Origin: Fidelibacterota bacterium
GTDB taxonomy: Bacteria > Fidelibacterota > UBA8477 > JABMPR01
NCBI GenBank assembly: GCA_016845065.1
Contig: JAERTG010000167.1
Span: 1 to 59,383, forward strand
Reading direction: 5' to 3'
DNA length: 59,383 nucleotides
Positions 49,755-58,493 of the stretch are shown here, in pieces; the first letter of the stretch is position 1, and every line of letters starts with the position of its first letter. Position numbers and translations under genes: made by a program. A model generated the notes under the pieces. The model was not told the DNA's origin. It worked only from the letters and a program-made list of their open reading frames with translations, and made no database searches.

Positions 49755-50939
49755 ATGAAATTCGATAATAAAACATATATGTTATTAGAGACCGGATCAT
49801 TGACACAAAAAGCTCTGATTGCAGGAGTTGTAGGCTTGTTGCTTTCAGTTGTTGGTGCCTTTATGGATCATGCACAATTCTTCCAGGCATACCTCACAGC
49901 ATTCACTTTCTTTACTACCATTGGTCTGGGCGGGCTCTTCTTTGTCCTTATTCACCATGCCACGGGAGCATATTGGGGTGTGGTAATGCGACGTGTTGCT
50001 GAGAATCTTGCCAGCACATTACCTATAATGGGCTTGCTGATGATACCTCTGTTCTTTGGGATGCATGATCTCTTCCATTGGTCACATGTAGATGATCCAC
50101 ATGTTATGCATGATAAAATTTTGCAATGGAAAGCACCCTATCTCAATACAACATTCTTTTTCATTCGTAATGTGGTCATCTTTCTAGTCTGGTCGTGGTT
50201 AACACTAGGTCTACGTAGTTTGTCCCTGGCTCAAGACGCAGGTAACGCCGAGAGTCTGGGCAAGATGAGACGAAGAGCTGCCGGTGGAATCGTGCTTTTT
50301 GCCCTCACGGTGACGGTTTTTGCCTTTGATTGGCTCATGAGTCTTGACCCACATTGGTATTCTACCATTTTTGGTGTCTACGTATTTTCAGGTGGGTTTC
50401 TGGCAGCCATTGCCCTGCTATCAATTCTAGCAAATATGTTGAGAAACAATGGCGCTGGTGAAATCGTTACGGCAGAACATACCCATGATCTGGGTAAATT
50501 TCTGTTCGCCTTTACAGCATGGTGGGCCTATATCGGAGGAGCCCAATACTTCCTGATCTGGTATGGCAATATTCCTGAGGAAACGATTTGGTTTCTTCAT
50601 CGCTGGGAACATGGCTGGAAGTATGTCAGCCTCTTTCTTATCCTTTTCCACTTCATTGTGCCATTTATCGTTCTGGCATTCAGGGCTGTAAAAAGGGTGC
50701 CGGTTCTCATTGTATCGATTTCGAGTATGATGCTATTGATGCATTATGTTGACCATTTCTGGATGATCAACCCCACATTTAACGACAATCACCTGCATCT
50801 TTCATGGATGCACCTCACGACCTTCCTGGGGATGGGTGGAGTTTTTCTATGGTGGGTGTTTATGAAGTCAGGCAAAGATCCCATTATTGCCATGGGTGAT
50901 CCCAAACTGCAGAAATCTATCGATCACACGGTTCATTAG
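49755..50939 (+). CDS. actF: Alternative complex III membrane subunit ActF (NrfD-like)
   Basis: 394 residues, about ten helices, homologous to ActC ('FFTTIGLGGLFFVLIHHATGAYWGVVMRRVAENLA', 'WAYIGGAQYFLIWYGNIPEETIWF'). I start at the M-K-F-D-N-K-T-Y-M methionine, where family members begin. The frame is open upstream inside actE, but that extension is a shadow. It is the final gene of actABCDEF, followed by a good terminator. Confidence 0.93.
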   Translation: MKFDNKTYMLLETGSLTQKALIAGVVGLLLSVVGAFMDHAQFFQAYLTAFTFFTTIGLGGLFFVLIHHATGAYWGVVMRRVAENLASTLPIMGLLMIPLFFGMHDLFHWSHVDDPHVMHDKILQWKAPYLNTTFFFIRNVVIFLVWSWLTLGLRSLSLAQDAGNAESLGKMRRRAAGGIVLFALTVTVFAFDWLMSLDPHWYSTIFGVYVFSGGFLAAIALLSILANMLRNNGAGEIVTAEHTHDLGKFLFAFTAWWAYIGGAQYFLIWYGNIPEETIWFLHRWEHGWKYVSLFLILFHFIVPFIVLAFRAVKRVPVLIVSISSMMLLMHYVDHFWMINPTFNDNHLHLSWMHLTTFLGMGGVFLWWVFMKSGKDPIIAMGDPKLQKSIDHTVH

Positions 50940-50967
50940 ATTTAAATATTTGGAATCCTATAAACCT

Positions 50968-51004
50968 CTGGACCCTCAGAATAACGAAGGGTCCAGCTTT
51001 TTTC
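50968..51004 (+). terminator. Terminator of the act operon
   Basis: ctggaccct (50968-50976) pairs perfectly with agggtccag (50988-50996), followed by c and seven Ts. It lies 29 bases past actF and before the convergent phosphoesterase gene. Confidence 0.9.
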
Positions 51005-51014
51005 ATATGTTTTC

Positions 51015-52232
51015 TTAAGGGACTGAAGACTCCATCTGGTTTAGCCCGCCATTATCATCGGCCAGATAGAAGACCCCATCTTTAATCAGGATGCCATATG
51101 CTCTCAATGGGGGAACAGCCACAAGATGATCAGCTGGTGGTACCACATCAATGGCGCAAATGCGACCCTTATACCTAAGCTCTGGGACCTCCACGTGTGT
51201 GTGTCCTACAATTATTTTTTCCACGCCAAAAACCTGAAGCATTTGGTCAATGTCAGCCTGTGTTGCCCGTGGGCCCCAGCGCTCTTCATCTATTGCAAAG
51301 TAACCCCGATACCAGTACGGACCTTGCTTACCCCACAAAAGACTATCCGTTGCGTTAAACAGAGATTTATCCTTTTCTAAAAGTGATATTGCCTGGAGGT
51401 TGATTTCATCGAGCGATAAGCCACTTTGTGCTAACTCCGGAGATGCACCAGCGTGAACAAAGAGATAATTACCTATTTTTTCAATGACATTTTTTGACCT
51501 TAACCACCGACCCATTACAGACTGGCTACCATATAAAGCAGGATAGTCTAAACCGTACTGGGCTTCAACAAGCTTTGCAAACTCAACATATTTTGGTTCT
51601 AAATATCTGGTATCACCCCGCAGATTCATCGCCTCATGATTCCCCAGTAGAATATGAACATAACCACCAACTTTTTTAGCTTGCTGCTCCAGTCGGTATA
51701 ACAACCACAACATCTCAGTCACATGATTTCCTCGATCAAAAATGTCCCCAACGACAACAAGATGACCCTCACCAAAGCTCCAATTAAGATCGTGATCAAG
51801 GATGTGATGTTGTTGTAAAAGATTAGCGAGGGTATTGAAATTTCCTTCAATATCTGAAAGGGCAAAAATGGTCTCGACCTCAGTGTATAGGCTGGGTTGT
51901 TGAACCAGATTTTTTGATAGTTGAACCGTGAACTCTCTCGGCAAGAATCCACTTTTTTGAACAGTGATGCTATTGAGTTCCTGGATCGAAAATATCTGTG
52001 ACCTGATGGCCATCTTAGCATTTTCCTCCTCTGCCCACAGAACCAAACCCTCCTTCTCTGAGTAGATGATATGAGGTGCTTCAGAAAAATGTGATGCCCA
52101 GGCGCCTGCTTTGAGAAATTCAGATGGCATCGGCTCGACTTGCTTTGAGGTACAGCCCCCCAAAACAAAAAAGGCCATAGTGATTATACATAAGGGTAGA
52201 TATAGCGGGATTTTTGTGATAAAACGCATCAT
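51015..52232 (-). CDS. Metallophosphoesterase lipoprotein
   Basis: 405 residues. A lipoprotein signal ends L-G-G-C-T. An N-terminal region of about 110 residues precedes a calcineurin-type phosphatase domain: 'ALSDIEGNF', 'VVVGDIFDRG', 'LLGNHEAMNL', 'VHAG' and 'IVGHTHV'. The first motif has Glu where most have His (D-x-H-G), seen here as S-D-I-E-G-N. It probably acts on phosphoesters in the periplasm or at the outer membrane. It converges with actF across the terminator. Confidence 0.88.
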   Translation of the reverse strand: MMRFITKIPLYLPLCIITMAFFVLGGCTSKQVEPMPSEFLKAGAWASHFSEAPHIIYSEKEGLVLWAEEENAKMAIRSQIFSIQELNSITVQKSGFLPREFTVQLSKNLVQQPSLYTEVETIFALSDIEGNFNTLANLLQQHHILDHDLNWSFGEGHLVVVGDIFDRGNHVTEMLWLLYRLEQQAKKVGGYVHILLGNHEAMNLRGDTRYLEPKYVEFAKLVEAQYGLDYPALYGSQSVMGRWLRSKNVIEKIGNYLFVHAGASPELAQSGLSLDEINLQAISLLEKDKSLFNATDSLLWGKQGPYWYRGYFAIDEERWGPRATQADIDQMLQVFGVEKIIVGHTHVEVPELRYKGRICAIDVVPPADHLVAVPPLRAYGILIKDGVFYLADDNGGLNQMESSVP

Positions 52233-52362
52233 TATATGCTTTTCCTTTTGATCGCCGGTTAGTGATAAGCCCCTTCGATCAATCTATGTCAGCATGCCCT
52301 TAAGTTGTCAGTAAATTTAATTGAGAAATAGGTCAATGATGGCGATTCAATATATCGAAGGG

Positions 52363-52410
52363 TCGGAGGTTATCACAGCCGGTCTCCGCCCTCGCAATGA
52401 CCTCCGGCAG
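52363..52410. repeat. Imperfect intergenic palindrome
   Basis: cggaggt (52364-52370) pairs with acctccg (52400-52406) within the text 'cgccctcgcaatgacctccgg'. This GTCATTGCGAGGGCG-type sequence recalls small dispersed palindromes found in many genomes. It lies in the 272-base gap upstream of the selenoprotein candidate. Nothing else is seen in this gap. Confidence 0.5.
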
Positions 52411-52504
52411 TTTAATTGTCCAGCGAGTAAGCATTGCAAACCCCTGCCATCGGCAATAGTTTCACATGACTAAAAATTTGATTCGATATATTGAAAGGGA
52501 GATC

Positions 52505-53560
52505 ATGAAAACAAAAAACCTATGGTTCGCTGCCATCGCAGGACTGATGATCCTTGCTTGTGCAGAAAAAGAACCTGTATACCCATGGATCACTGATGCC
52601 AGTGTTGAGGTAGAGGCCAACGGCAAGCTGGTAGGGTATGAATTCTGGGCAAAGTGGTGAGGCTCTTGTGTTCGGCTGGATGCCGAAACATTTATTGACC
52701 CAGCACTTATCAAATACGCTGAAGAGAATTTCGTATCATATCATCTCAACGTAGACTCCGCCGCGAATAAAAAGCTTAGCAGAAGTTTCAACATCACCGG
52801 TATTCCTGCATTTGTCTTTGTGGACGAAGAAGGCAACGAAGTTGATCGTATTGTAGGGTATATGCCACCAAAGGAATATCTGGCTGAAATGACCAGGATT
52901 CGCAATGGTATCAATACGATTCCTGATCTGGTGAAACAACTTCAGAATGATCCAGACAATGCAGATCTTCTGATGAATCTAGCTGGAAAAGTAGAATCTT
53001 CGAGTGGTCTAAAAGCAGCGATGACGTACTGGGAGATGCTTTTTGGTCTAGACGGAATAGATGCAACTGTGCATTCCACCGCTTCCCTAAAAATGGCCCT
53101 TTATCACGCTAAAGAGAATTCAGACCCTGAGACCCTGGTTTCCTTTATAAACAATGAGACCAACACTGAAGTCCTTCCCAAAGCATATGATGCCCTGAGG
53201 AACTTCTATCGTGGAGCTCAGGATAAAGAAGCAGAGGCGGAAACATACCGTCGCTATGTTGATTTCATGTCGGGTGTCCAGAAAGAAAGCCCTGGCCTTT
53301 TGAACGGATATGCCTGGCGTATGACTCAGCTTGAACTTAATCTTGAAAATGCTCTGGAGCGCGTGACCCAGGGGATTGCCATGCTGCCTGAGGATGAAGA
53401 CGCTAAAGAAAAAGCTCAAATCATGGATACCAAAGGAGAGGTTCTCTGGAAGCTTGGACGCATTGATGAAGCTGTTGCTGTAATGGATGAGTGTATTACA
53501 CTCCAACCTGAAGATGAGTACTATCAAGAGCAGAAAGCGAAGTTCCAGACCACCAGTTAG
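52505..53560 (+). CDS. Candidate selenocysteine-containing thioredoxin-TPR lipoprotein (in-frame TGA read as Sec)
   Basis: 351 residues if the TGA at 52658-52660 is decoded. A lipoprotein-like signal (M-K-T-K-N-L-W-F-A-A-I-A-G-L-M-I-L-A-C) is followed by a thioredoxin domain (about 25-150) with active site W-A-K-W-U52-G-S-C55, later D-P-x-x-x-x-Y, an N-V-D strand, and the cis-Pro in 'FNITGIPAFVFVDEEGNEV'. A helical TPR-like region follows (about 155-345, with a repeat at 'GEVLWKLGRIDEAVAVMDECITLQP'). Sec replaces the attacking Cys of CxxC. The frame is open on both sides, domain homology continues across the TGA, and a SECIS-like hairpin follows at once. The ATG has 'aaaggga' four bases upstream. 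Alternatives are a nonsense mutation or a sequencing error. It may reduce oxidised proteins or peroxides in the periplasm. Confidence 0.82.
52667..52690 (+). promoter_or_regulatory. Bacterial SECIS-like stem-loop after the in-frame TGA
   Basis: TTCGGC (52671-52676) pairs perfectly with GCCGAA (52682-52687) around the loop TGGAT. The stem extends by TGT/ACA (52667-52669 with 52688-52690) past a bulged G at 52670. Sixteen bases separate the TGA from the apical loop, and the second loop base is G. Both fit the published bacterial SECIS pattern (loop 16-37 bases after UGA, with a G in its first two positions). Confidence 0.75.
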
Positions 53561-53601
53561 GGTGTCCGGACATGGCTTCATGGCCAGTTAGATAACAGAT
53601 A

Positions 53602-53637
53602 TAAAAAAGCCCCGGTATATCCGGGGCTTTTTTTATG
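53602..53637 (+). terminator. Strong bidirectional terminator
   Basis: aaaaaagccccgg pairs with ccggggctttttt around the loop tatat. It ends the selenoprotein gene and, with its A-run read from the other side, the convergent FecR/beta-barrel gene. Confidence 0.95.
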
Positions 53638-53655
53638 TTTAATAATAAGCTTGGG

Positions 53656-55914
53656 TTAGAAAGAAAAGCCAGTTTCTATGCTCGTCTGGGCCACAACTTC
53701 TCCAGAACCTGGATCAGTATCAATTGTACCATTTCCATCCAGATCGATGTAGCTCTGACGGAAATCCCATGTCAGTGTAGCTCCACCTCCCAAACCGATT
53801 GTCACCTTATATCCCAGCAATGTTCCTTCGCTGACGATATCAAAGGGATCATCAACATTCATGCGTAGGATATAAGCGTTGGCTGCCTCAACCTTGGGGA
53901 TCAGGTTTGGAGCAATACCAATCACACCCTGGATACCTTTAACTTCAGATTCATCAGAAGTCATATGCTGGTAACCCGCTTGCAGATTGATTAAGCCCAG
54001 AACATCGGCGCCTACGCTACCAAAGACACCCATCATGGAGGAGTTATCGTAGAGCTTTTCATAACGTGTGCGAGGAGTTAAGCCCATTCCAGGATAGTCA
54101 ACAAAGCCAACACGCTCGAGATCATAATTACGATCAAAGAGTCCGTAGACAAAGTTGCCTGTAGGGGTGATTCTGAATTCGACACTGGCTGTTAGGAAAT
54201 TGAAAACCTGAGCACGGAGACCAGGAACTGTTGCTCCCATACCATACTTGACTTCCTTTTGTCGTACCACACCGTTGTCATCATAATACATGGAATCAGC
54301 AGTGCCAAAATACTGACCTGCTTCTGCAAAAAGGATCAGCTTCAGCTTGTCCATATTGAGGATTGGATATGCCATATCAACACTTATACCACCAACAGTG
54401 CTTGGATTCTCACTCACATCAAACGGGTCTGGTTTTGTTGTGATCTCATCATCCCAGTCTCTGCTGTGATCTGGAGTGTAGTTATCCGTTTTACCATCAC
54501 CGTCAATATCCCACTCATCAGGAGAATTATCGGGACGTCCATCACCATCAGAATCCTTTGAGTATTCTGCGTCATTTGGAAAATCATCCACCAGGTCTGG
54601 AATATAATCACCATCCTCATCTTTCAGACCGAGGTACTGATTGTTATCCATGACCAGAGTGCTACCAAAAGTGAGTTTACCCAGTGAAAAGGTTCCACGT
54701 AGACCCATGATTCCCAAGCCTTTACTCTCACCACTAAAGGAAAATTCCTTGTAGTTAGCTACAACATTTTCGATTCCAAAATTGCCAAACTTCAGCCCAA
54801 CATGGTGTCCCGTCTTGCGAACAGAGGGATATTCCATCATGTTTGAATAGCCATTCATCAAGAGACCATATCCAAGGACCACATTATCCAGAGTTCCTAC
54901 GCGGATATAGAGGGGATCTCCTTGTTCACCCCATCGGACGTACATGATCTTATCAATGATATCCTTGGCTTCATTCCACTCTTCCTTACGGATGTTACCA
55001 TCCTGGTCCATATAGATAACCACATCAAGACCGACACCAAGTTTTCCAAAAGAAATATCGGGGCGCAAGGCGATCTGGTTGTATAATTGACCATCAATCG
55101 TTACGGCACCAAAACCGGCATCCATGGCAAGACCACCTTCACCATCATCGGCCTCTTCTTCCTCTTCAGGTTCTTCGGCTGGTGTGGTAGTATCCACCGT
55201 TGATGGAGGTGCAGCCGGCATACCAGCATCAGTATCAGCAACCTCAGTGCTATCTCCAGCAGCGGATTCTGCGACTTCCTCTTCAGCTTCTTCCTCAGTG
55301 GCGTCACCTGTGCCTTCATCATCACTTTCCGGGTCAGCAGGGATGGTGCTTTCGTCTGTGTCACCAGTTTCGATATAACCGTCAGAGCTAGAATTAACAG
55401 TTTGGCCAGCGCCACCAGTACTAATCATACCGGTGAGGTTATTCATAACATCAACCAAACCTTCTAGTACGATCACCTGATCACCAGTTTCAGGATCAGT
55501 GATAGTCCAGAACTCAGTTCCTTTAATGGAAGCCACAGATGTTGGTGTGTGGAGTTGAAAACCGAATTCGGCTCCCTTGGCATACTTGGTCAAAGCTTGA
55601 CCATATTCGAGACGAACATGGTAGCCTGTTCCAGCTATGTCTTCCACCATCGTCACAGCGACTTCAGTGTTTTCACGAAGTTTTACCTGGCTTTTATCAT
55701 CAAGAAGCAACATCACGGCAAAACCATCATTTACTTTGATCTGATCATTGTTGTCCAGGATCATTCCCATGGTAACAGGTGTACTATAATCAAAATCTTC
55801 TGCCTTTTGAATCAAGACATCACCTTGAACCCTGGAGATCACAGCGACCTTTTCGGCGTATACTCCACCGACTAAAATCAGTGCAAAGATGAATAGAGTA
55901 ACTAATTTTTTCAT
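53656..55914 (-). CDS. FecR-domain outer-membrane beta-barrel protein with Ca2+-binding repeats
   Basis: 752 residues from ATG 55914 (gaggaag upstream). Signal peptide about 1-20 (ending V-Y-A-E), then a FecR domain (about 20-165: 'AVISRVQGDVLIQK', 'LRENTEVAV', 'TPTSVASIKGTEFWT', 'VLEGLVDV'). A Glu/Asp/Thr/Pro-rich linker follows (about 190-275), then a beta-barrel-like region to the C-terminal 'ETGFSF', ending in Phe as outer-membrane proteins do. Inside it lies an Asp-rich block like thrombospondin type-3 repeats ('DEDGDYIPDLVDDFPND', 'DSDGDGRPDN', 'DIDGDGKTDN'). FecR domains usually sense or bind at the envelope. No sigma-factor gene neighbours it. Barrel function is unknown. Confidence 0.85.
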   Translation of the reverse strand: MKKLVTLFIFALILVGGVYAEKVAVISRVQGDVLIQKAEDFDYSTPVTMGMILDNNDQIKVNDGFAVMLLLDDKSQVKLRENTEVAVTMVEDIAGTGYHVRLEYGQALTKYAKGAEFGFQLHTPTSVASIKGTEFWTITDPETGDQVIVLEGLVDVMNNLTGMISTGGAGQTVNSSSDGYIETGDTDESTIPADPESDDEGTGDATEEEAEEEVAESAAGDSTEVADTDAGMPAAPPSTVDTTTPAEEPEEEEEADDGEGGLAMDAGFGAVTIDGQLYNQIALRPDISFGKLGVGLDVVIYMDQDGNIRKEEWNEAKDIIDKIMYVRWGEQGDPLYIRVGTLDNVVLGYGLLMNGYSNMMEYPSVRKTGHHVGLKFGNFGIENVVANYKEFSFSGESKGLGIMGLRGTFSLGKLTFGSTLVMDNNQYLGLKDEDGDYIPDLVDDFPNDAEYSKDSDGDGRPDNSPDEWDIDGDGKTDNYTPDHSRDWDDEITTKPDPFDVSENPSTVGGISVDMAYPILNMDKLKLILFAEAGQYFGTADSMYYDDNGVVRQKEVKYGMGATVPGLRAQVFNFLTASVEFRITPTGNFVYGLFDRNYDLERVGFVDYPGMGLTPRTRYEKLYDNSSMMGVFGSVGADVLGLINLQAGYQHMTSDESEVKGIQGVIGIAPNLIPKVEAANAYILRMNVDDPFDIVSEGTLLGYKVTIGLGGGATLTWDFRQSYIDLDGNGTIDTDPGSGEVVAQTSIETGFSF

Positions 55915-56060
55915 GTGTACTTCCTCATTCTGTATGGATTTATATCCTTTTGATATCAGTGCGGAATTTAACAAACAGCCAAGACCCACCAAGCATTTTC
56001 GTGTGAATTTAGGGCTTATGGATTCCTGCCAAATAGTGACCATATGACCAGGCTCTAAAC

Positions 56061-56106
56061 CATCCTTTTAGAAGAAAAGGATGAGCAAGCAATTCTTTTA
56101 GCTTGC
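56061..56106 (+). repeat. Two adjacent small hairpins in the divergent gap
   Basis: catcctttt / aaaaggatg (56061-56069 with 56075-56083, perfect nine-base arms) and gcaagc / gcttgc (56085-56090 with 56101-56106) lie back to back between the FecR/beta-barrel gene and the transporter, which are read away from each other. They may be leader structure or operators. No clear promoter boxes were identified. Confidence 0.6.
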
Positions 56107-56206
56107 CCAAGTTATTTAAACACAATAACTTTTATTCATTATATGGTAAAAGGCCATTCCCAAAGCGAGAACTGAAGTAAGTAAAGGTCACCCAGAAAGG
56201 AGACAG

Positions 56207-57997
56207 ATGGGCTTGGAAATAGTAGGAATTATTATCCTTATGATTTTGCTGCTGGTACTGCTGATTCTGGAAGTTCTCCCCATTGATGTTCTGGGTTTGG
56301 GTCTCCTGTTGGTGCTATGGTTTACAGGATACGTTGATAGTGATCAGGCGATCGCCGGGTTTAGCAACAAGGCTGTTTTAACTGTTGCCGTCATGTTTGT
56401 ACTGAGTCATGCCCTGGTTAAAACGGGCATCCTCGAAAATTTCGCCCAATATTTTATCGACATGGAGAAAAAGGTGAAGTGGTTGGGAATTGGACTTTTC
56501 TTTGTCACGGTCAGCCTTTTTTCAGGTTTCATCAATAATGTTGCTGCAGTTGCCATTTTTATCCCCGTTGCCATGCACATGGCTTCGAAATTTAGAATAT
56601 CACCATCAAAAATACTCTTGCCCCTCTCCTATGCAGCCATTTATGGTGGCACCATCACCCTCATTGGCACCTCAACCAATCTGCTTGTCAGTTCTGTAGG
56701 AGAAACCCATGGACTTCAAGCTCTCGGTATGTTTGAATTTCTACCTATGGGGATCATCTTTTTGGTGGTAGGAACAATTTATAGCCTGGTTGTTTTGCCC
56801 AGACTATTACCAGCCCGCGCTCCGGTAAGCACGCTGGTTGGAAAATACCACATGTCCACATATCTCACTGAATTCAGGATTGACAAAGACTCACCCCTGA
56901 TTGGATCGAATTGTCGGGCAAGACAGGTGAATGAAAGCTACGACATCACAGTTCTTGCCGTAATTAGAGATGGAGAGCACTTGCATGGGAATGTTGGCGA
57001 GCTTACCCTGGCTCAAGGTGATATCCTGCTAACCAAGGGTGCCATTGAGAACTTTTTAAAATTTCACCAACAGGAAAAAGTCCTGGCGCTTTCAGATGTC
57101 AAGCTGGGTGAAAATGAATTGCAGGCAGGAGACAATGTCCTGGTTGAAGGTTTGGTTGGACCAGAATCAACCCTCTATGATAAGTCCTTAAGCGACTTGG
57201 ATTTCAGAAAAAGATATCAAGCTTTTGTGTTGGCCATTGGTCGCAGGGGTAGCACGATAAAGCAAAAGATCGCCCACATCCGTCTTCGTTTCGCAGATAC
57301 ACTACTTATGCTCATGCCGGCTGACCAGATCTCAGAAATGCGTAATAATCCAGATTTAATCATTCTTCAGCACCATGAAGTGAACATGCGCAAAAAAAGG
57401 ATTCGCTGGCTGGCAGTCATCATCATTCCAATGATAATGATTTCTGCGGCTTCAGGTTTGATGGATATTTTGGCGGCAGCCATGGCAGGTACATTCCTGT
57501 TGCTTGTCACTAAACATATTTCAACTCGGGAAGCCTATAGTTCTGTGAACTGGCCAGTAATTATCTTTATTGCAGCGTTTATCCCTTTCGGGACTGCCAT
57601 GGAAACCAGCGGAGCCGCCCACCTGATTGGTGAAACCGTGACTTCAATGGCCAGAGTCTTTTCAGCAGACCTGGCGCCGTATGTGCTGCTTTCTAGCCTC
57701 TATTTGATTACAGCCCTTATCACAGCAGTCGTTTCAAACAATGCTGCAGCCATAGTGCTAACCCCCATCGCAATCGCCGCCGCAAACAACATGGGCATCG
57801 ATTCTCGTCCACTCATTTTCACAATTTGTTATGCAGCCTCGGCCAGCTTTATGACCCCCATTGGATATCAAACCAACCTCATGGTATATGGTCCAGGAAA
57901 ATATAAGTTTATGGATTATGTGAAAGCAGGCGCCCCCCTAAATTTGATTTTCTGGGTAATTGCCTCCATCATGGCGCCAGTATTCTGGCCATTTTAG
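56207..57997 (+). CDS. SLC13/DASS-family transporter with two RCK-C domains
   Basis: 596 residues. An N-terminal membrane half (about 1-200) and a C-terminal membrane half (about 395-596) flank two cytoplasmic TrkA-C/RCK-C domains (about 213-380). Family motifs 'TLIGTSTNLLVSSVG' and 'TPIGYQTNLMVYGPGKYKFMDY' are the repeated S-N-x/T-N substrate and sodium sites. Members transport sulfate, dicarboxylates or other anions. A 'gaaaggaga' ribosome binding site precedes the ATG. The substrate is uncertain, and sulfate is a common guess for this architecture. Confidence 0.92.
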   Translation: MGLEIVGIIILMILLLVLLILEVLPIDVLGLGLLLVLWFTGYVDSDQAIAGFSNKAVLTVAVMFVLSHALVKTGILENFAQYFIDMEKKVKWLGIGLFFVTVSLFSGFINNVAAVAIFIPVAMHMASKFRISPSKILLPLSYAAIYGGTITLIGTSTNLLVSSVGETHGLQALGMFEFLPMGIIFLVVGTIYSLVVLPRLLPARAPVSTLVGKYHMSTYLTEFRIDKDSPLIGSNCRARQVNESYDITVLAVIRDGEHLHGNVGELTLAQGDILLTKGAIENFLKFHQQEKVLALSDVKLGENELQAGDNVLVEGLVGPESTLYDKSLSDLDFRKRYQAFVLAIGRRGSTIKQKIAHIRLRFADTLLMLMPADQISEMRNNPDLIILQHHEVNMRKKRIRWLAVIIIPMIMISAASGLMDILAAAMAGTFLLLVTKHISTREAYSSVNWPVIIFIAAFIPFGTAMETSGAAHLIGETVTSMARVFSADLAPYVLLSSLYLITALITAVVSNNAAAIVLTPIAIAAANNMGIDSRPLIFTICYAASASFMTPIGYQTNLMVYGPGKYKFMDYVKAGAPLNLIFWVIASIMAPVFWPF

Positions 57998-58018
57998 GCG
58001 TTTAATAGTAAGTACGGA

Positions 58019-58402
58019 TTACTTTAACAGGGTCAATCGTCTAACCTGTGTTTCTGTATCTGATTCCAATCGTAAAATGTAAACCCCACCATCTTGATTT
58101 TCTGCATGCCATAACAGCTGGTGATTAACTAGCGCCGTGAAATCAATCTCTTCGACTAATACAGCAAGCTCTTGCCTTGACAGACCTTGACCCGGCAACC
58201 CTCGATCAAATGGAGATTCAAGAGTATCCGGAATTAAGGTGAAAAATCCAGAAATAGATCCGCCTGCCAACTTCATGGACTCCCCGTCATCACTAAGCAC
58301 CACATTACTATTGCTGCTGCCCTTACTACTTTTGATTGGTCCGGATAGTCAGCCATAATCACTGAGGCAAAAAGAAGTAAAGTGACGAGAAATTGTTTCA
58401 TG
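58019..58402 (-). pseudogene. Short secreted protein with a frameshift and a sorting-domain-like tail
   Basis: An ATG at 58402 opens 'MKQFLVTLLLFASVIMADYP', a signal peptide. The frame then changes at a run of four identical bases (58330-58333, tttt on the plus strand). Adding one base there restores the continuous text 'DQSKSSKGSSNSNVVLSDDG', which runs to 'GGVYILRLESDTETQVRRLTLLK', resembling the end of FCB sorting domains. As given, the upstream frame stops soon after and the downstream part has no start of its own with a ribosome binding site. It is a real frameshift or a homopolymer error. The intact product would be about 128 residues, with unknown function. Confidence 0.65.
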
Positions 58403-58493
58403 TGTCTTGATCCCGTCGTGTAAGACTTATTTGGAATGTGCATCCATATCGGGAGAGAACATAGAATATGACCAGAGCTTTCCCAGAGAGATA

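Noticed and set aside
52466..52660. A 64-residue protein ending at the TGA, taken as complete
   Set aside because: The same frame continues as thioredoxin and TPR without further stops, and the TGA sits at a conserved Cys position followed by a SECIS-like hairpin. A separate short gene is less likely.
55101..55415. A 104-residue Leu/Lys/Pro-rich frame and its plus-strand Ser-rich counterpart
   Set aside because: Both are out-of-frame readings of the Glu/Asp-rich linker of the FecR/beta-barrel protein.
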